Part shown: positions 23,203-31,804 of the stretch, piece after piece
How the letters are laid out: the number at the start of each line of letters is the position of its first letter
Numbering within the stretch: position 1 is the stretch's first letter
Source: Nitrosarchaeum sp.
GTDB taxonomy: Archaea; Thermoproteota; Nitrososphaeria; Nitrososphaerales; Nitrosopumilaceae
Length of the DNA: 32,399 bases
Assembly (NCBI GenBank): GCA_016844465.1
Contig: JAERMO010000003.1
Coordinates: 1 to 32,399 of the forward strand
Direction of reading: 5' to 3'
The notes under the pieces: model-generated
Database searches by the model: none
Told to the model about the DNA's origin: nothing
Seen by the model: the letters and a program-made list of their open reading frames with translations, nothing else
Translations under genes and position numbers: made by a program

Positions 23203-24225
23203 ATGGTCTTGACCTACAAAAATGCAGGCGTAGACATAGCAAAAATCAAACAAAGTCAAACAGCAATAGGTAAACTAATTGAATCTACACATAAACTCCA
23301 AAAAATGGTAAAAATTAAACATGGTTTTGGGCATTATGCGGGAATTGTAGAAATTCCAGGAGGAAGACTATTAGCTACACATACAGACGGTGTAGGAACC
23401 AAAGTAGTAATTGCAAATTTGATGAAAAAATACAATACGATTGGAATTGATTGTGTTGCAATGAATGTAAATGACATTATATGCATTGGTGCCACACCTG
23501 TTTCATTTGTAGATTATATTGCTGCAAACAAAAATGATCAGCAAATCTTCAAAGAAATTGTAGAAGGATTGGTAGAGGGGGCAAAAAAATCTGTAATGCC
23601 AATTGTGGGTGGGGAAACAGCAATAATGCCAGATGTAATTGCAGGAAAAGGATTCTCGTTTGATCTAGCTGGAATGGTAGTTGGACTAGTTTCAAAAAAA
23701 GACATTGTACTTGGAAATAAAATAAAACCGGGAGATGTAATTATTGGCGCAAATAGTAGTGGAATTCATTCAAACGGATATTCATTAGCAAGAAAAGCAC
23801 TTTTAAGAAAATATTCTGTAAAAGACAAAGTAAAAGGAGTGGGAGTAATTGGAGAATCTCTTTTGATACCTACTGAAATTTATGTAAAGCCAATTTTAGA
23901 AATAATTCAAAAGTGCAAAATTAATGGTTTGGCACACATTACGGGGGGAGCATTCACTAAATTACTTCGTCTTAAAAAAATAGGATATGATATAGATTCA
24001 TTACCAAAGATTCCACCAATAATGGAATTAATTGAGGAACAAGGTGTAAAGCCAGATGAAATGTACAAGACATTCAATATGGGCGTAGGATTCTGTGTCG
24101 TTGCTTCAAAAGAACAAGCAAGTGAAATAAAAACAATATTCAAAAAGCATAAAATTTCAAGTCAAGAGATCGGTCAAATTATATCTAAAAAAGGAGTGTT
24201 TGTAAATTCTACAAAAATTGCGTGA
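23203..24225 (+). CDS. purM: Phosphoribosylformylglycinamidine cyclo-ligase (AIR synthase)
   Basis: The enzyme closes the imidazole ring in de novo purine synthesis: FGAM plus ATP gives AIR. It has 340 aa, the family length. The sequence shows KIKHGFGHYAGIVEIPGG, the ATP-site ATHTDGVGTKVVIA, CVAMNVNDIICIGATPVSFVDYIA, VGGETAIMPD, GANSSGIHSNGYSLARK and LAHITGGAFTKL. These are all hallmarks of the PurM/ThiL/SelD superfamily, specifically PurM. No other pur gene is in the window, so the pathway is scattered. I see no defects. Confidence 0.96.
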   Translation: MVLTYKNAGVDIAKIKQSQTAIGKLIESTHKLQKMVKIKHGFGHYAGIVEIPGGRLLATHTDGVGTKVVIANLMKKYNTIGIDCVAMNVNDIICIGATPVSFVDYIAANKNDQQIFKEIVEGLVEGAKKSVMPIVGGETAIMPDVIAGKGFSFDLAGMVVGLVSKKDIVLGNKIKPGDVIIGANSSGIHSNGYSLARKALLRKYSVKDKVKGVGVIGESLLIPTEIYVKPILEIIQKCKINGLAHITGGAFTKLLRLKKIGYDIDSLPKIPPIMELIEEQGVKPDEMYKTFNMGVGFCVVASKEQASEIKTIFKKHKISSQEIGQIISKKGVFVNSTKIA

Positions 24226-24301
24226 GAAATTATACAGGTGTGAAATAACATTCAACCAAAAATTATCTTATATTGGGGCTGATTCTATTTGAAAATAGAG
24301 A

Positions 24302-25741
24302 ATGGTGATATTTACCAACTATATTCAGTCTATTAATAAAAAAACAACCATAGGACTTTCACTTTTAATCTTTCTATCCATTTTGATTTGGATCGTTCCA
24401 GAAATAATTGGATTTGATGCAAGTATTTCCTTGCGTCTTTTAGCTATAGTTCTACTTTCAATTTACGTTGTACTAGCATTTGAGTTTGTTCATAGAACAG
24501 TAATTGTGTTGGTAGTAGCTACCATTGCAATCACAATAGGTATTACCACAGGTCTTTTTCAAGCTGACGAAAGTTTAGAATTTGTAGTTCAATCTATTGA
24601 TTTTAACACAATAGGTTTGTTGTTAGGAATGATGATCATTGTGATCATTTTAGCTGAGACGGGGATTTTTCAGTATATTGGAATCAAAATGGGTAAGGCA
24701 TCAAAAGGAAACATGTGGAAGCTTCTTGTCATGATGAGTGTATTTACTGCTGTAACATCCATGTTCATAGATAATGTAACAACAATTCTGCTTATGATTC
24801 CAGTCACTATTTCCATATTCAAAACTTTTCGTATGTCACCTATTCCCTTTATACTGGCACAGGTACTTGCATCAAACATAGGTGGAACTGCAACTCTTAT
24901 TGGAGACCCACCAAATATAATGATAGGCTCAGCTGCCAACATAGATTTTAATTCATTTTTGATTCACATGGGTCCTACGATTACAATTTCATTAATAGCA
25001 TCGTTGATTCTATTCAAAGTATTTTTTAGAAAAGAACTAAAGGCAACACCACAAAATCTTGATGAAATAATGAGTCAAGACGAAATGTCTTTTATTAAAG
25101 ATAGGCCACTTTTGATAAAATCATTATCGGTGTTGTTTGGTGTCATAGTACTTTTCGCTATTCATGGAATTTTACACATTGAGCCTTCATTTGTTGCTCT
25201 TGGTGGGGCAGGTGTTTTGCTACTCATAGCAAAAATAAAACCTGAAAAAATATTACATGATGTTGATTGGAGCACCCTCATATTCTTTGCATGTCTTTTC
25301 ATCACCATAACCATCGCAAAAGAATCAGGAATGATTGATATATTGGCCAAAGCTGCACTTGGCATTACCGCAGGAAACGCATGGGCAAGTTTCTTTATGG
25401 TAATATGGGTGTCTGCCATCGCAAGTGCCTTTGTAGACAACATTCCATTTGCTGTAACTATGATACCGCTAATCGAAATTCTAAATCAAAATTCGACCAT
25501 TACCTCAGAATTTCAGAGTGTCATCAGTCCTCTTTGGTGGGCATTATCTTTGGGAGTGGGATTTGGTGGAAATGGTACGCTCATTGGATCCAGTGCAGGA
25601 GTAATTGCCATTGGATTGGCAGAAAAATATGGTTACAAAATTACATTCATGCAATTCTTCAAAATAGGATTTCCATTCATGATAATAACGGTAGCAGTTG
25701 GAAGTATTGTTTTGATGATTGACCTAATGTTAAAACTCTAA
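24302..25741 (+). CDS. ArsB/NhaD-type ion transporter
   Basis: The protein has 479 aa and about 11-12 hydrophobic helices, almost no soluble loops apart from a short cytoplasmic one (about residues 245-275). It belongs to the ion transporter superfamily that contains ArsB, NhaD, CitT/SLC13 and the human P protein. The internal duplication is visible in two hairpin motifs: GTATLIGDPPNIMIGSAA in the first half and GGNGTLIGSSAGVIAIG in the second. NPP-like DNVTTILLMIP and DNIPFAVTMIP also repeat. The ion (Na+/H+, arsenite or dicarboxylate) cannot be decided. A TATA-like CTTATATT is about 31 nt upstream; the gene stands alone. Confidence 0.87.
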   Translation: MVIFTNYIQSINKKTTIGLSLLIFLSILIWIVPEIIGFDASISLRLLAIVLLSIYVVLAFEFVHRTVIVLVVATIAITIGITTGLFQADESLEFVVQSIDFNTIGLLLGMMIIVIILAETGIFQYIGIKMGKASKGNMWKLLVMMSVFTAVTSMFIDNVTTILLMIPVTISIFKTFRMSPIPFILAQVLASNIGGTATLIGDPPNIMIGSAANIDFNSFLIHMGPTITISLIASLILFKVFFRKELKATPQNLDEIMSQDEMSFIKDRPLLIKSLSVLFGVIVLFAIHGILHIEPSFVALGGAGVLLLIAKIKPEKILHDVDWSTLIFFACLFITITIAKESGMIDILAKAALGITAGNAWASFFMVIWVSAIASAFVDNIPFAVTMIPLIEILNQNSTITSEFQSVISPLWWALSLGVGFGGNGTLIGSSAGVIAIGLAEKYGYKITFMQFFKIGFPFMIITVAVGSIVLMIDLMLKL

Positions 25742-25820
25742 TTTAGAAGGATTTCAAGAGTACAAAAAGGATAAAATAGTCATTTCTAGAAAGTATTAAA
25801 AAATAGGAGGTTTTTAACGA

Positions 25821-25834
25821 ATTTATGTATAATG
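25821..25834 (+). promoter_or_regulatory. TATA-like box for elp3-lysS
   Basis: ATTTATGTATAATG is centred about 24 nt before the GTG at 25849 and supports that start over the later ATG at 25894. Confidence 0.4.
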
Positions 25835-25848
25835 TGATATGAATATTC

Positions 25849-27441
25849 GTGAATAGGTTGGAACCCATATTTTCAAAGGCATGTGGTGAAATCATGCAAA
25901 ATCTCTTAACTGTCAGTGAGCCCACCAAAAAACAGGTCAAAGCAGAAATTAAAAAAATATGTACAAAATATGCACTTGAAAGAATTCCCAGAAATCATGA
26001 AATTCTTTCAATGGCAAAAGATTCAGATTTTTCCAAGTTACAAAAAGTACTACTAAAAAAACCAATCAAGACAGCATCAGGAGTATCAATAATAGCATTA
26101 ATGCCAAAACCATATGCCTGTCCCCATGGAAGATGCACGTATTGTCCAGGAGGAATTGAATACAATTCGCCTAACAGCTATACAGGAAAGGAGCCCTCAA
26201 CACTCAATGCAATTGAAAACAACTATGATCCTAAGCTCCAGATAATATCAAAAATTGAAAAGCTGGTTGCATATGGACATGATCCATCAAAGATGGAAAT
26301 TGTAATTGTCGGAGGAACATTTCTATTTATGCCAAAGGACTATCAAGAGAATTTTATCAAATCTTGCTATGACGCACTAAATGGAATTGACTCAAAAAAT
26401 TTGGAAGAAGCAAAATCAAACAATGAACACGCAAAAATAAGAAATGTTGGATTTACTATTGAAACAAAACCAGATTATTGTAAACAAAAACATGTTGATG
26501 CAATGTTAGATTATGGAATTACCAGAATAGAGATTGGAGTGCAGTCATTACAAAATAGAGTGTATAAAATTGTCAATAGAGGGCACGATTATAACGATGT
26601 AATTGAATCATTTCAAATTTCAAAAGATGCAGGATATAAAATTGTAGCACACATGATGCCGGGTCTTCCTACAATGACTCCTGAAGGAGACATTGCTGAT
26701 TTTAAAAAATTATTTGATGAACCAGATCTTAAACCAGACATGTTGAAAATATATCCATCATTGGTAATAGAAAACACTCCACTTTATGAAGAATACAAAC
26801 GTGGAGAATATGCTCCATATTCTGATGAGGATATGATCAGAGTTCTAATGGAGGTAAAAAGAAATGTTCCAAAATGGGTTCGAATAATGAGGGTACAAAG
26901 AGAGATATCCCCAAAGGAGATCATGGCAGGTCCAAAAGAGGGAAACCTCAGACAAATAGTACAACAGAATCTCAGTAAGCAAGGTATTTCATGTAAATGT
27001 ATAAGATGCAGAGAGGCAGGATTGTCAAACAAAAAAACACAAGATCAGAATCCAACATTAAATCGAATTGATTATGAATCATCAGGTGGAACAGAAGTAT
27101 TTTTGTCATATGAAGATTCAAATGATTCAATTTATGGATTTTTGAGACTAAGAAAACCAAGTATTCGTGCACATCGAAGAGAAATTGGAAATGATTCATG
27201 CATTGTCCGTGAATTGCATGTATATGGAAAATCATTAAAACTTGGAGAAAAAGGAGAAAATGAAATACAGCATTCAGGATTGGGTAAAAATCTGATGAGA
27301 GAAGCTGAGAAAATATCCACAGAAGAATTTGACGCAAAGAAACTTGTAGTGATCAGTGCTATAGGAACAAGGGAATATTATCAAAAATTAGGGTATTCGT
27401 TATATGGGCCATACATGACAAAATTATTGAATCAGGAATAA
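25849..27441 (+). CDS. elp3: Elp3 family tRNA U34 carboxymethyltransferase (radical SAM + GNAT)
   Basis: The protein has 530 aa. Elp3 uses a radical SAM domain and acetyl-CoA to make 5-carboxymethyl-type modifications at wobble uridine 34. The radical SAM Cys motif CX4CX2C is at residues 91, 96 and 99 (YACPHGRCTYCPGG), followed by EIVIVGGTF, FTIETKPDYC, RIEIGVQSLQ, AHMMPGLP and MRVQREI. A Cys-rich stretch CKCIRCREAG follows. The C-terminal GNAT domain has RELHVYG, the acyl-CoA loop QHSGLGKNLM and REYYQKLGYSLYGPYMTK. GTG is kept as start because residues FSKACGEIMQ belong to the conserved first helix. The last base of its TAA is the first base of the lysS ATG. Confidence 0.95.
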   Translation: MNRLEPIFSKACGEIMQNLLTVSEPTKKQVKAEIKKICTKYALERIPRNHEILSMAKDSDFSKLQKVLLKKPIKTASGVSIIALMPKPYACPHGRCTYCPGGIEYNSPNSYTGKEPSTLNAIENNYDPKLQIISKIEKLVAYGHDPSKMEIVIVGGTFLFMPKDYQENFIKSCYDALNGIDSKNLEEAKSNNEHAKIRNVGFTIETKPDYCKQKHVDAMLDYGITRIEIGVQSLQNRVYKIVNRGHDYNDVIESFQISKDAGYKIVAHMMPGLPTMTPEGDIADFKKLFDEPDLKPDMLKIYPSLVIENTPLYEEYKRGEYAPYSDEDMIRVLMEVKRNVPKWVRIMRVQREISPKEIMAGPKEGNLRQIVQQNLSKQGISCKCIRCREAGLSNKKTQDQNPTLNRIDYESSGGTEVFLSYEDSNDSIYGFLRLRKPSIRAHRREIGNDSCIVRELHVYGKSLKLGEKGENEIQHSGLGKNLMREAEKISTEEFDAKKLVVISAIGTREYYQKLGYSLYGPYMTKLLNQE

Positions 27442-29027
27442 TGTCAGAGCAGGAAATAATTGGAAAAGGAACTTGGATAGACAAGTTAGCTCATGAATTA
27501 CTTGAACGTGAGAAATCACTTGGTAGAAGTTTAGATCTTTTAAGAGTTGAAAGCGGGCTTGGGGCTTCAGGGGTTCCGCACATCGGGAGTCTTGGAGATG
27601 CGGTTCGAGCATATGGGGTAAAACTAGCACTAGAGAATTTTGGATACAAATCAGAATTAATTGCATACTCTGATGATTTAGATGGATTACGAAAGATTCC
27701 AGAAGGATTTCCAGATTCCTTAGAAGAACACTTGGCAAAACCAGTTTCATTAATTCCAGATCCATTTGGATGCCATGAGTCATATGGAATGCACATGAGT
27801 AGCATTCTTTTGGATGGTCTGGACAAATTAGGAATAAAATATGAGTTTAGAAGAGCAAAAGACACATACAAAAATGGATTACTGAAGGATCAAATTCATA
27901 CAATTTTAAAAAATAGTTCAAAGATTGGAGATAAAATTACGGATCTAGTAGGACAAGAAAAATTTCAAAAATTTCTCCCATACTTTCCAGTTTGTTCAAA
28001 TTGTAACAGACTCTACACTGCAGAATCATTTGAATACATAGAAGATGAAAGGAAAGTAAAATACAAATGTCATGATGCAGAAGTAGGCTCAAAAATGATC
28101 AAAGGATGTGGTCATAATGGAGAGTCAGATATCACAAAAGATCTAGGAAAACTAGCATGGAAAGTAGAATTTGCTGCAAGATGGGCAGCATTTGACATCA
28201 GATTTGAAGCATATGGAAAAGATATCATGGACTCGGTTAAAGTAAATGATTGGGTATCTGATGAAATTTTGAATTTCCCCCATCCCCATCATGTCAAATA
28301 TGAAATGTTTTTAGATAAAGGAGGGAAAAAAATTTCCAAATCATTGGGAAATGTAATCACAGGGCAAAAATGGTTAGAGTTTGGAAATCCAAAATCCATA
28401 CTATTACTCCTTTACAAAAGAATTACAGGTGCAAGAGAGTTAGGATTTGAAGACATACCATCATTAATGAACGAATACAATGAATTAGAAGACATATTTT
28501 TTGGAAAAATCAAGGTAGACAATCGAGCCAAGTTAATAAAATCAAAAGGATTGTATGAATACGTCAATCTTTTAAAAACTCCAAAAGAATCCAGTATACA
28601 TGTTAATTATAGATTGTTAATAGAACTGTCTAAAACATTCAAAGAAAACAGAATTGAAAGAGTGATGAAAAAATTATTGGATTATGGGGTAATAAAAAAT
28701 CCAGATCCACAAATAGAAAAATTAATAGAGTTGGCTGGAAATTTTGCAGATGAGTTTGATCAACAAGAAAAAGTACAAGTAGACATGGATGAATCTGTAA
28801 AAAAAATATTGAAACTGTTAATTGATGCACTTAATTCAGAAAAAGAACCAGAAGATGTTCAAAATACAATCTACCAAATAGCAAAAACAAACGGTGTAGA
28901 ACCAAAAGATTTCTTTAAAATTTTATATCAGATAATACTTGGCACATCAAGGGGCCCTAAAATTGGACCGCTTATTTCAGACATAGGAAGAAGGCATGTT
29001 GCAAAAACATTATCAGAGTATATCTAA
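27441..29027 (+). CDS. lysS: Class I lysyl-tRNA synthetase
   Basis: The protein has 528 aa. It attaches lysine to tRNA-Lys, using the class I fold found in most archaea instead of the bacterial class II enzyme. The HIGH signature is at about residues 47-50 (GVPHIGSLGDAVRAYG) and the KMSKS-type signature is KKISKSLGN near 296. Zinc ligands appear in CSNCNRLY and later CHDAEVGSKMIKGCGHNGE. The C-terminal helical cage (about 340-528) binds the anticodon. It begins in the stop codon of elp3, which implies coupled translation. A small membrane protein gene follows after 2 nt. Confidence 0.96.
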   Translation: MSEQEIIGKGTWIDKLAHELLEREKSLGRSLDLLRVESGLGASGVPHIGSLGDAVRAYGVKLALENFGYKSELIAYSDDLDGLRKIPEGFPDSLEEHLAKPVSLIPDPFGCHESYGMHMSSILLDGLDKLGIKYEFRRAKDTYKNGLLKDQIHTILKNSSKIGDKITDLVGQEKFQKFLPYFPVCSNCNRLYTAESFEYIEDERKVKYKCHDAEVGSKMIKGCGHNGESDITKDLGKLAWKVEFAARWAAFDIRFEAYGKDIMDSVKVNDWVSDEILNFPHPHHVKYEMFLDKGGKKISKSLGNVITGQKWLEFGNPKSILLLLYKRITGARELGFEDIPSLMNEYNELEDIFFGKIKVDNRAKLIKSKGLYEYVNLLKTPKESSIHVNYRLLIELSKTFKENRIERVMKKLLDYGVIKNPDPQIEKLIELAGNFADEFDQQEKVQVDMDESVKKILKLLIDALNSEKEPEDVQNTIYQIAKTNGVEPKDFFKILYQIILGTSRGPKIGPLISDIGRRHVAKTLSEYI

Positions 29028-29029
29028 GC

Positions 29030-29230
29030 ATGGCCCACAGCAAGCACAACAAATCAAAAAACAGCACAGGTTTTGCGTTAATAATATTCGGTGCACTGTT
29101 GTTATTTTTAGCTCCCAATATCTATCCCAGCAATAGAGATTTAGGATTGATTTCACTAATTGGTGGAATCACTATTGGCGGAATAGGATTTTATCTCAAG
29201 TTTGTTCGTTCAAGAGAGAGAAAAATTTAA
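29030..29230 (+). CDS. Two-helix small membrane protein
   Basis: The protein has 66 aa. A polar, basic N-terminus (AHSKHNKSKNS) is followed by two hydrophobic helices (FALIIFGALLLFLAPNIYP and LGLISLIGGITIGGIGFYLKFV) and a charged end (RSRERK). It is 2 nt after lysS and should be translated from the same transcript. No family is recognised. The following coiled-coil gene starts 37 nt later, so the two could be partners at the membrane, though that is only context. Confidence 0.7.
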   Translation: MAHSKHNKSKNSTGFALIIFGALLLFLAPNIYPSNRDLGLISLIGGITIGGIGFYLKFVRSRERKI

Positions 29231-29267
29231 AGAAACGTTCATCTTTTGGGAAATTTTGAAGATAATA

Positions 29268-30062
29268 ATGGGTCTTTTTGGAAAGAAAAAAGAGGAAATA
29301 GAAGAGACACAGGCAATAAAAAGTGAGGAACAAATTCTAAGAGAGGAACTTGAATCAGAAGTAGAAGAATTACAAAAAGAATTTAGAAAAAACCAAGATG
29401 AAATTAAAAATATTACAACAAAAATGCAAAGTGTAAAAGAAGAATATGATTCAGTAATTAACAATTTGATGTTAATAAAAAAAGAATCAAATTTGGAAAA
29501 AATGGAGTTGGATTCAATAAGACGAGAGCATAGAGACATTAAATCAAAAATAAGTGATGCAACGGAAAAAATAACTGCAAATAAAGATTCAAGTGATGAA
29601 CTAGATAAAACAAAATCGAATATTATAAAAATGAAACAAGAACTAGAAAAATTGGAAAGAGAACATGATGAGATTAAAAAGAAGGTAAAAATCGAGGAAT
29701 CGTCATTACAAGAAATACATAAACAACAGATTCAAACAAAGCAGGAGTTAGAAGAAATTAATTCAAAAGCCTACAAAGCAAAACATGAAGTAGAAAGTCC
29801 AGCGCATAAAGACAATACGAGCATAACAAGTGTATTCACGTCAAAAGAAAAAGGGTTTATCGAAGGAGAAATAAAAAAAGAATCAAAGGGAATAATAGAA
29901 GCTGCAAGTGTGATGGTAGGGTCGTTAAAATCAAAATTGAGTATGGCTGAAAAAGAACTTGAATCAATTCAGAGGATATTAGAAAGGGAGCGTAATGAAC
30001 ATGCACAGACTAAAAATGAGCTTGAAAAACTAAAAAAGATAAAATCTCAGTCTACATATTAG
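29268..30062 (+). CDS. Long coiled-coil protein
   Basis: The ORF track starts at 29202, inside the previous gene. I choose the ATG at 29268 (264 aa), giving a start of MGLFGKKKEEIEE. Nearly the whole protein is charged heptad-type coiled coil rich in Glu, Lys and Gln (residues about 15-175 and 210-262). A short break (about 176-205, SPAHKDNTSITSVFTSKEKG) separates two helical blocks. No nucleotide-binding heads are present, so it is not an SMC protein. The basic/Gly N-terminal patch could touch membrane. The role is unknown; scaffolding or cell-structure work is speculation. Confidence 0.75.
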   Translation: MGLFGKKKEEIEETQAIKSEEQILREELESEVEELQKEFRKNQDEIKNITTKMQSVKEEYDSVINNLMLIKKESNLEKMELDSIRREHRDIKSKISDATEKITANKDSSDELDKTKSNIIKMKQELEKLEREHDEIKKKVKIEESSLQEIHKQQIQTKQELEEINSKAYKAKHEVESPAHKDNTSITSVFTSKEKGFIEGEIKKESKGIIEAASVMVGSLKSKLSMAEKELESIQRILERERNEHAQTKNELEKLKKIKSQSTY

Positions 30063-30090
30063 ATAAAAACAAGATAATTTAATTTTGGAT

Positions 30091-30189
30091 TTAACGCATT
30101 AATTCTGCCGCATATTGAGAGAAAAAGAAAAATGCTATACAACCTCCAATAATTGAAATCCATGCAACAATTTGTTTATTTCTGGACAT
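30091..30189 (-). CDS. Candidate 32-aa single-helix membrane protein
   Basis: Too short for the ORF track. The ATG opens SRNKQ (basic), then one helix (IVAWISIIGGCIAFFFF) and a short tail (SQYAAELMR). The positive-inside start and clean helix look like a genuine small membrane protein. It converges on the coiled-coil gene. The function is unknown. Confidence 0.5.
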   Translation of the reverse strand: MSRNKQIVAWISIIGGCIAFFFFSQYAAELMR

Positions 30190-30374
30190 TACTGATCAAT
30201 TGAAAAAACACATTATTGAATCTACTTAAACAAAGTTCAAAATTATTTTTTTGAAATTTTTATCAGGTATATTGATTTTCTTAAATTTTTTATGTAATAC
30301 TTTCAATGAAATTCATATCCATCAAGAAATAGCTCAAACTAGATCATAATTAAAAAATGTCGCTCAGAGATAAT

Positions 30375-30548
30375 TTAGCCATAAATTAGGCAATGTTCAC
30401 ATTCACAATTTGTTTGTTGTTTTAACTTTACCAAACATTTTTTGTGTTGCCCAGCTTGACATTGAACACACACTTGATCTATGTTATCAACACTGGTATA
30501 TTTTTTTGATTGATCAAAGCCAAATCCACCATCTTGAGGTCCAACCAT
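30375..30548 (-). CDS. 57-aa Cys-rich zinc-binding protein
   Basis: The ORF track starts at GTG 30560. I prefer the ATG at 30546-30548, which has TGATGTGA (Shine-Dalgarno-like) a few bases upstream. The N-terminus MVGPQDGGFGF is Gly-rich. The C-terminal half holds CVQCQAGQHKKC and then CECEHC, enough ligands for two zinc ions in a cross-braced fold resembling a B-box or a DSP-type ribbon. The CxxCxxGxHKK element also occurs in the 12491-12619 product, where it comes last instead of first. Function unknown. Confidence 0.7.
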   Translation of the reverse strand: MVGPQDGGFGFDQSKKYTSVDNIDQVCVQCQAGQHKKCLVKLKQQTNCECEHCLIYG

Positions 30549-30560
30549 GTTTAACTTCAC

Positions 30561-31021
30561 ATCAAAGCAGTATTTCTACTTCACTAACAGGGTCAAAAAA
30601 TAATGCATCCCATAGGAATAGAAATAGATTGGAAATTAATTTCATCAATATTAAAAAATTAAGATAGAAAAAAGTTGGAAGAATTTGATGATGTATTTTC
30701 CAAAATAAAAGAATTTTCATATGGCTTTATTTTTTATACCTGTTAGACGTCATTTAGGACTAATCTTAAATTGAAAAATATCCTAATCACATCTATTGTT
30801 GTTGTAAATGTAGTAACATCTGATATGGCATATTGTAAATGGATAGACAATGTAAAAATTAAAACAACAAAAAAGATGAATAAATTTTTTAATATATCAT
30901 ATGTTAATTCTAAATCACGTAACTAAAAAAATTGCATCACTTGTAATATTATTTTGTGACAATAGAAATAATCTAGACATAATTTTTAATAACAATAAAG
31001 CTACACATGACATGATGATGA
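30561..31021. other. Intergenic gap of about 460 nt
   Basis: The gap contains the candidate signal-peptide-like ORF at 30771-30926. The rest is AT-rich with many stops in all frames. I see no repeat, tRNA or strong hairpin. Confidence 0.4.
30771..30926 (+). CDS. Candidate 51-aa ORF with signal-peptide-like start
   Basis: A TTG opens KNILITSIVVVNVVTSDMA, which resembles a short signal or anchor helix, followed by a Lys/Asn-rich stretch. A TATA-like TTTTTTATACC lies about 36 nt upstream. AT-rich chance frames can look similar. Confidence 0.3.
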   Translation: MKNILITSIVVVNVVTSDMAYCKWIDNVKIKTTKKMNKFFNISYVNSKSRN

Positions 31022-31150
31022 ATGAATTGTGAAAAATGTGATATCCAACTCATTGAAACACAAACACGAAATGGCATAACTTTGGGATACTGTAACAATC
31101 ATTTTTGTGCCTCGTTTGGTAAATCAGTTTTTCAGCAATCCATGTCTTAA
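31022..31150 (+). CDS. 42-aa Cys/His-rich microprotein
   Basis: Too short for the ORF track. The ATG opens NCEKCDIQLIE, giving CxxC at residues 3-6, and the second half has YCNNHFC (Cys24, His27, Cys29). Two ligand pairs about 18 residues apart make one plausible zinc ribbon. An overlapping run of ATGs in another frame (ATGATGATG) ends at once, so this ATG is the only useful start. Its exact length is shared by three other Cys-rich proteins in the window. The family is not recognised. Confidence 0.6.
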   Translation: MNCEKCDIQLIETQTRNGITLGYCNNHFCASFGKSVFQQSMS

Positions 31151-31196
31151 ACAAAACATTATTTTCAAGTATTGTTTCTATGCAAATCAAGACTAC

Positions 31197-31229
31197 ATTC
31201 AGTGTTAAAACATTGATTCAGTGTTAAAA
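31197..31229. repeat. Two direct copies of a 14-bp repeat
   Basis: ATTCAGTGTTAAAA occurs exactly at 31197-31210 and 31216-31229, a 19-bp period (nearly two helical turns). This arrangement fits a pair of regulator sites on one DNA face. It lies between a plus-strand micro-gene and a minus-strand micro-gene that converge. Confidence 0.6.
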
Positions 31230-31298
31230 GATTAACAAATTAATGTATTTCATTAAAGAATCATTCAACATAATATCATTATTTGATTACGCTTGTTT

Positions 31299-31451
31299 TT
31301 AGTCATTATTTTTGTCAGATTTTTTTTCTGATTCTGGTTTGTCCCATAAGTGCATTGTTCCTCGAATCATAAATGAACCGACGATAATTGCAACAATTCC
31401 CCCAATAATAAAAAGAAAAAAATGTCCTATACTTTTCAAATTAGCCAACAT
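31299..31451 (-). CDS. 50-aa single-helix membrane protein
   Basis: Too short for the ORF track. The ATG opens LANLKSIGH, followed by one long hydrophobic helix (FFLFIIGGIVAIIVGSFMI), the segment RGTMHLWDKPE and a charged tail (SEKKSDKNND). The helix and polar tail are typical of a real small membrane protein. No motif is recognised. Confidence 0.6.
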   Translation of the reverse strand: MLANLKSIGHFFLFIIGGIVAIIVGSFMIRGTMHLWDKPESEKKSDKNND

Positions 31452-31511
31452 ATATGATAATGTCTAATGCATAATTATAATTGTCTGACAAAGATCACAT
31501 AATAGTGAAAA

Positions 31512-31640
31512 ATGGAAGTACTCATGATTTGCAACAATAAAATAATAGGGTGTTATCACGATAATTCAATTCATTTCGAAGGAAGTGGTAAATGTCTAGT
31601 AAAAGGCTGTAAGTGCGAAAAATATCAAAAAAGTAGATGA
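31512..31640 (+). CDS. 42-aa Cys/His-rich zinc-finger microprotein
   Basis: Too short for the ORF track. Residues include Cys7, then GCYHDNSIHFEGSGKC and KGCKCEKY, giving two or more His and five Cys as ligands. The HFEGSGKC and CKCEKY elements recall a small zinc-binding family that I believe is common in ammonia-oxidising archaea, without a search to confirm. A second ATG (31524) would shorten it by four residues. Function unknown. Confidence 0.65.
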   Translation: MEVLMICNNKIIGCYHDNSIHFEGSGKCLVKGCKCEKYQKSR

Positions 31641-31690
31641 GGAGACGGGTCATATTTAATTAAAATTTTGTAGAGATCCAGATACATAAA

Positions 31691-31804
31691 ATGACAGTTC
31701 CAACCATTGCAAGCTATTTGATGATTTTCAAACCATTGAATTTAAAAAATTCCAACATAGAAAATAGATCTAAAAATCAACAATCAGAGTCAGGTTTTAA
31801 TTGA
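31691..31804 (+). CDS. Candidate 37-aa ORF
   Basis: An ATG frame reading TVPTIASYLMIFKPLNLKN... runs in the gap and ends 8 nt inside the convergent gene. It has no motif and no clear Shine-Dalgarno sequence; it may be chance. Confidence 0.2.
   Translation: MTVPTIASYLMIFKPLNLKNSNIENRSKNQQSESGFN

Noticed and set aside
26972-27337. 121-aa minus-strand ORF opposite elp3
   Set aside because: It lies wholly within the well-supported elp3 coding region and has the hydrophobic composition of a shadow frame.
27424-27871. Minus-strand ORFs (119 and 126 aa) opposite lysS
   Set aside because: Both are antisense to conserved lysS motifs, including HIGH; no independent signal.
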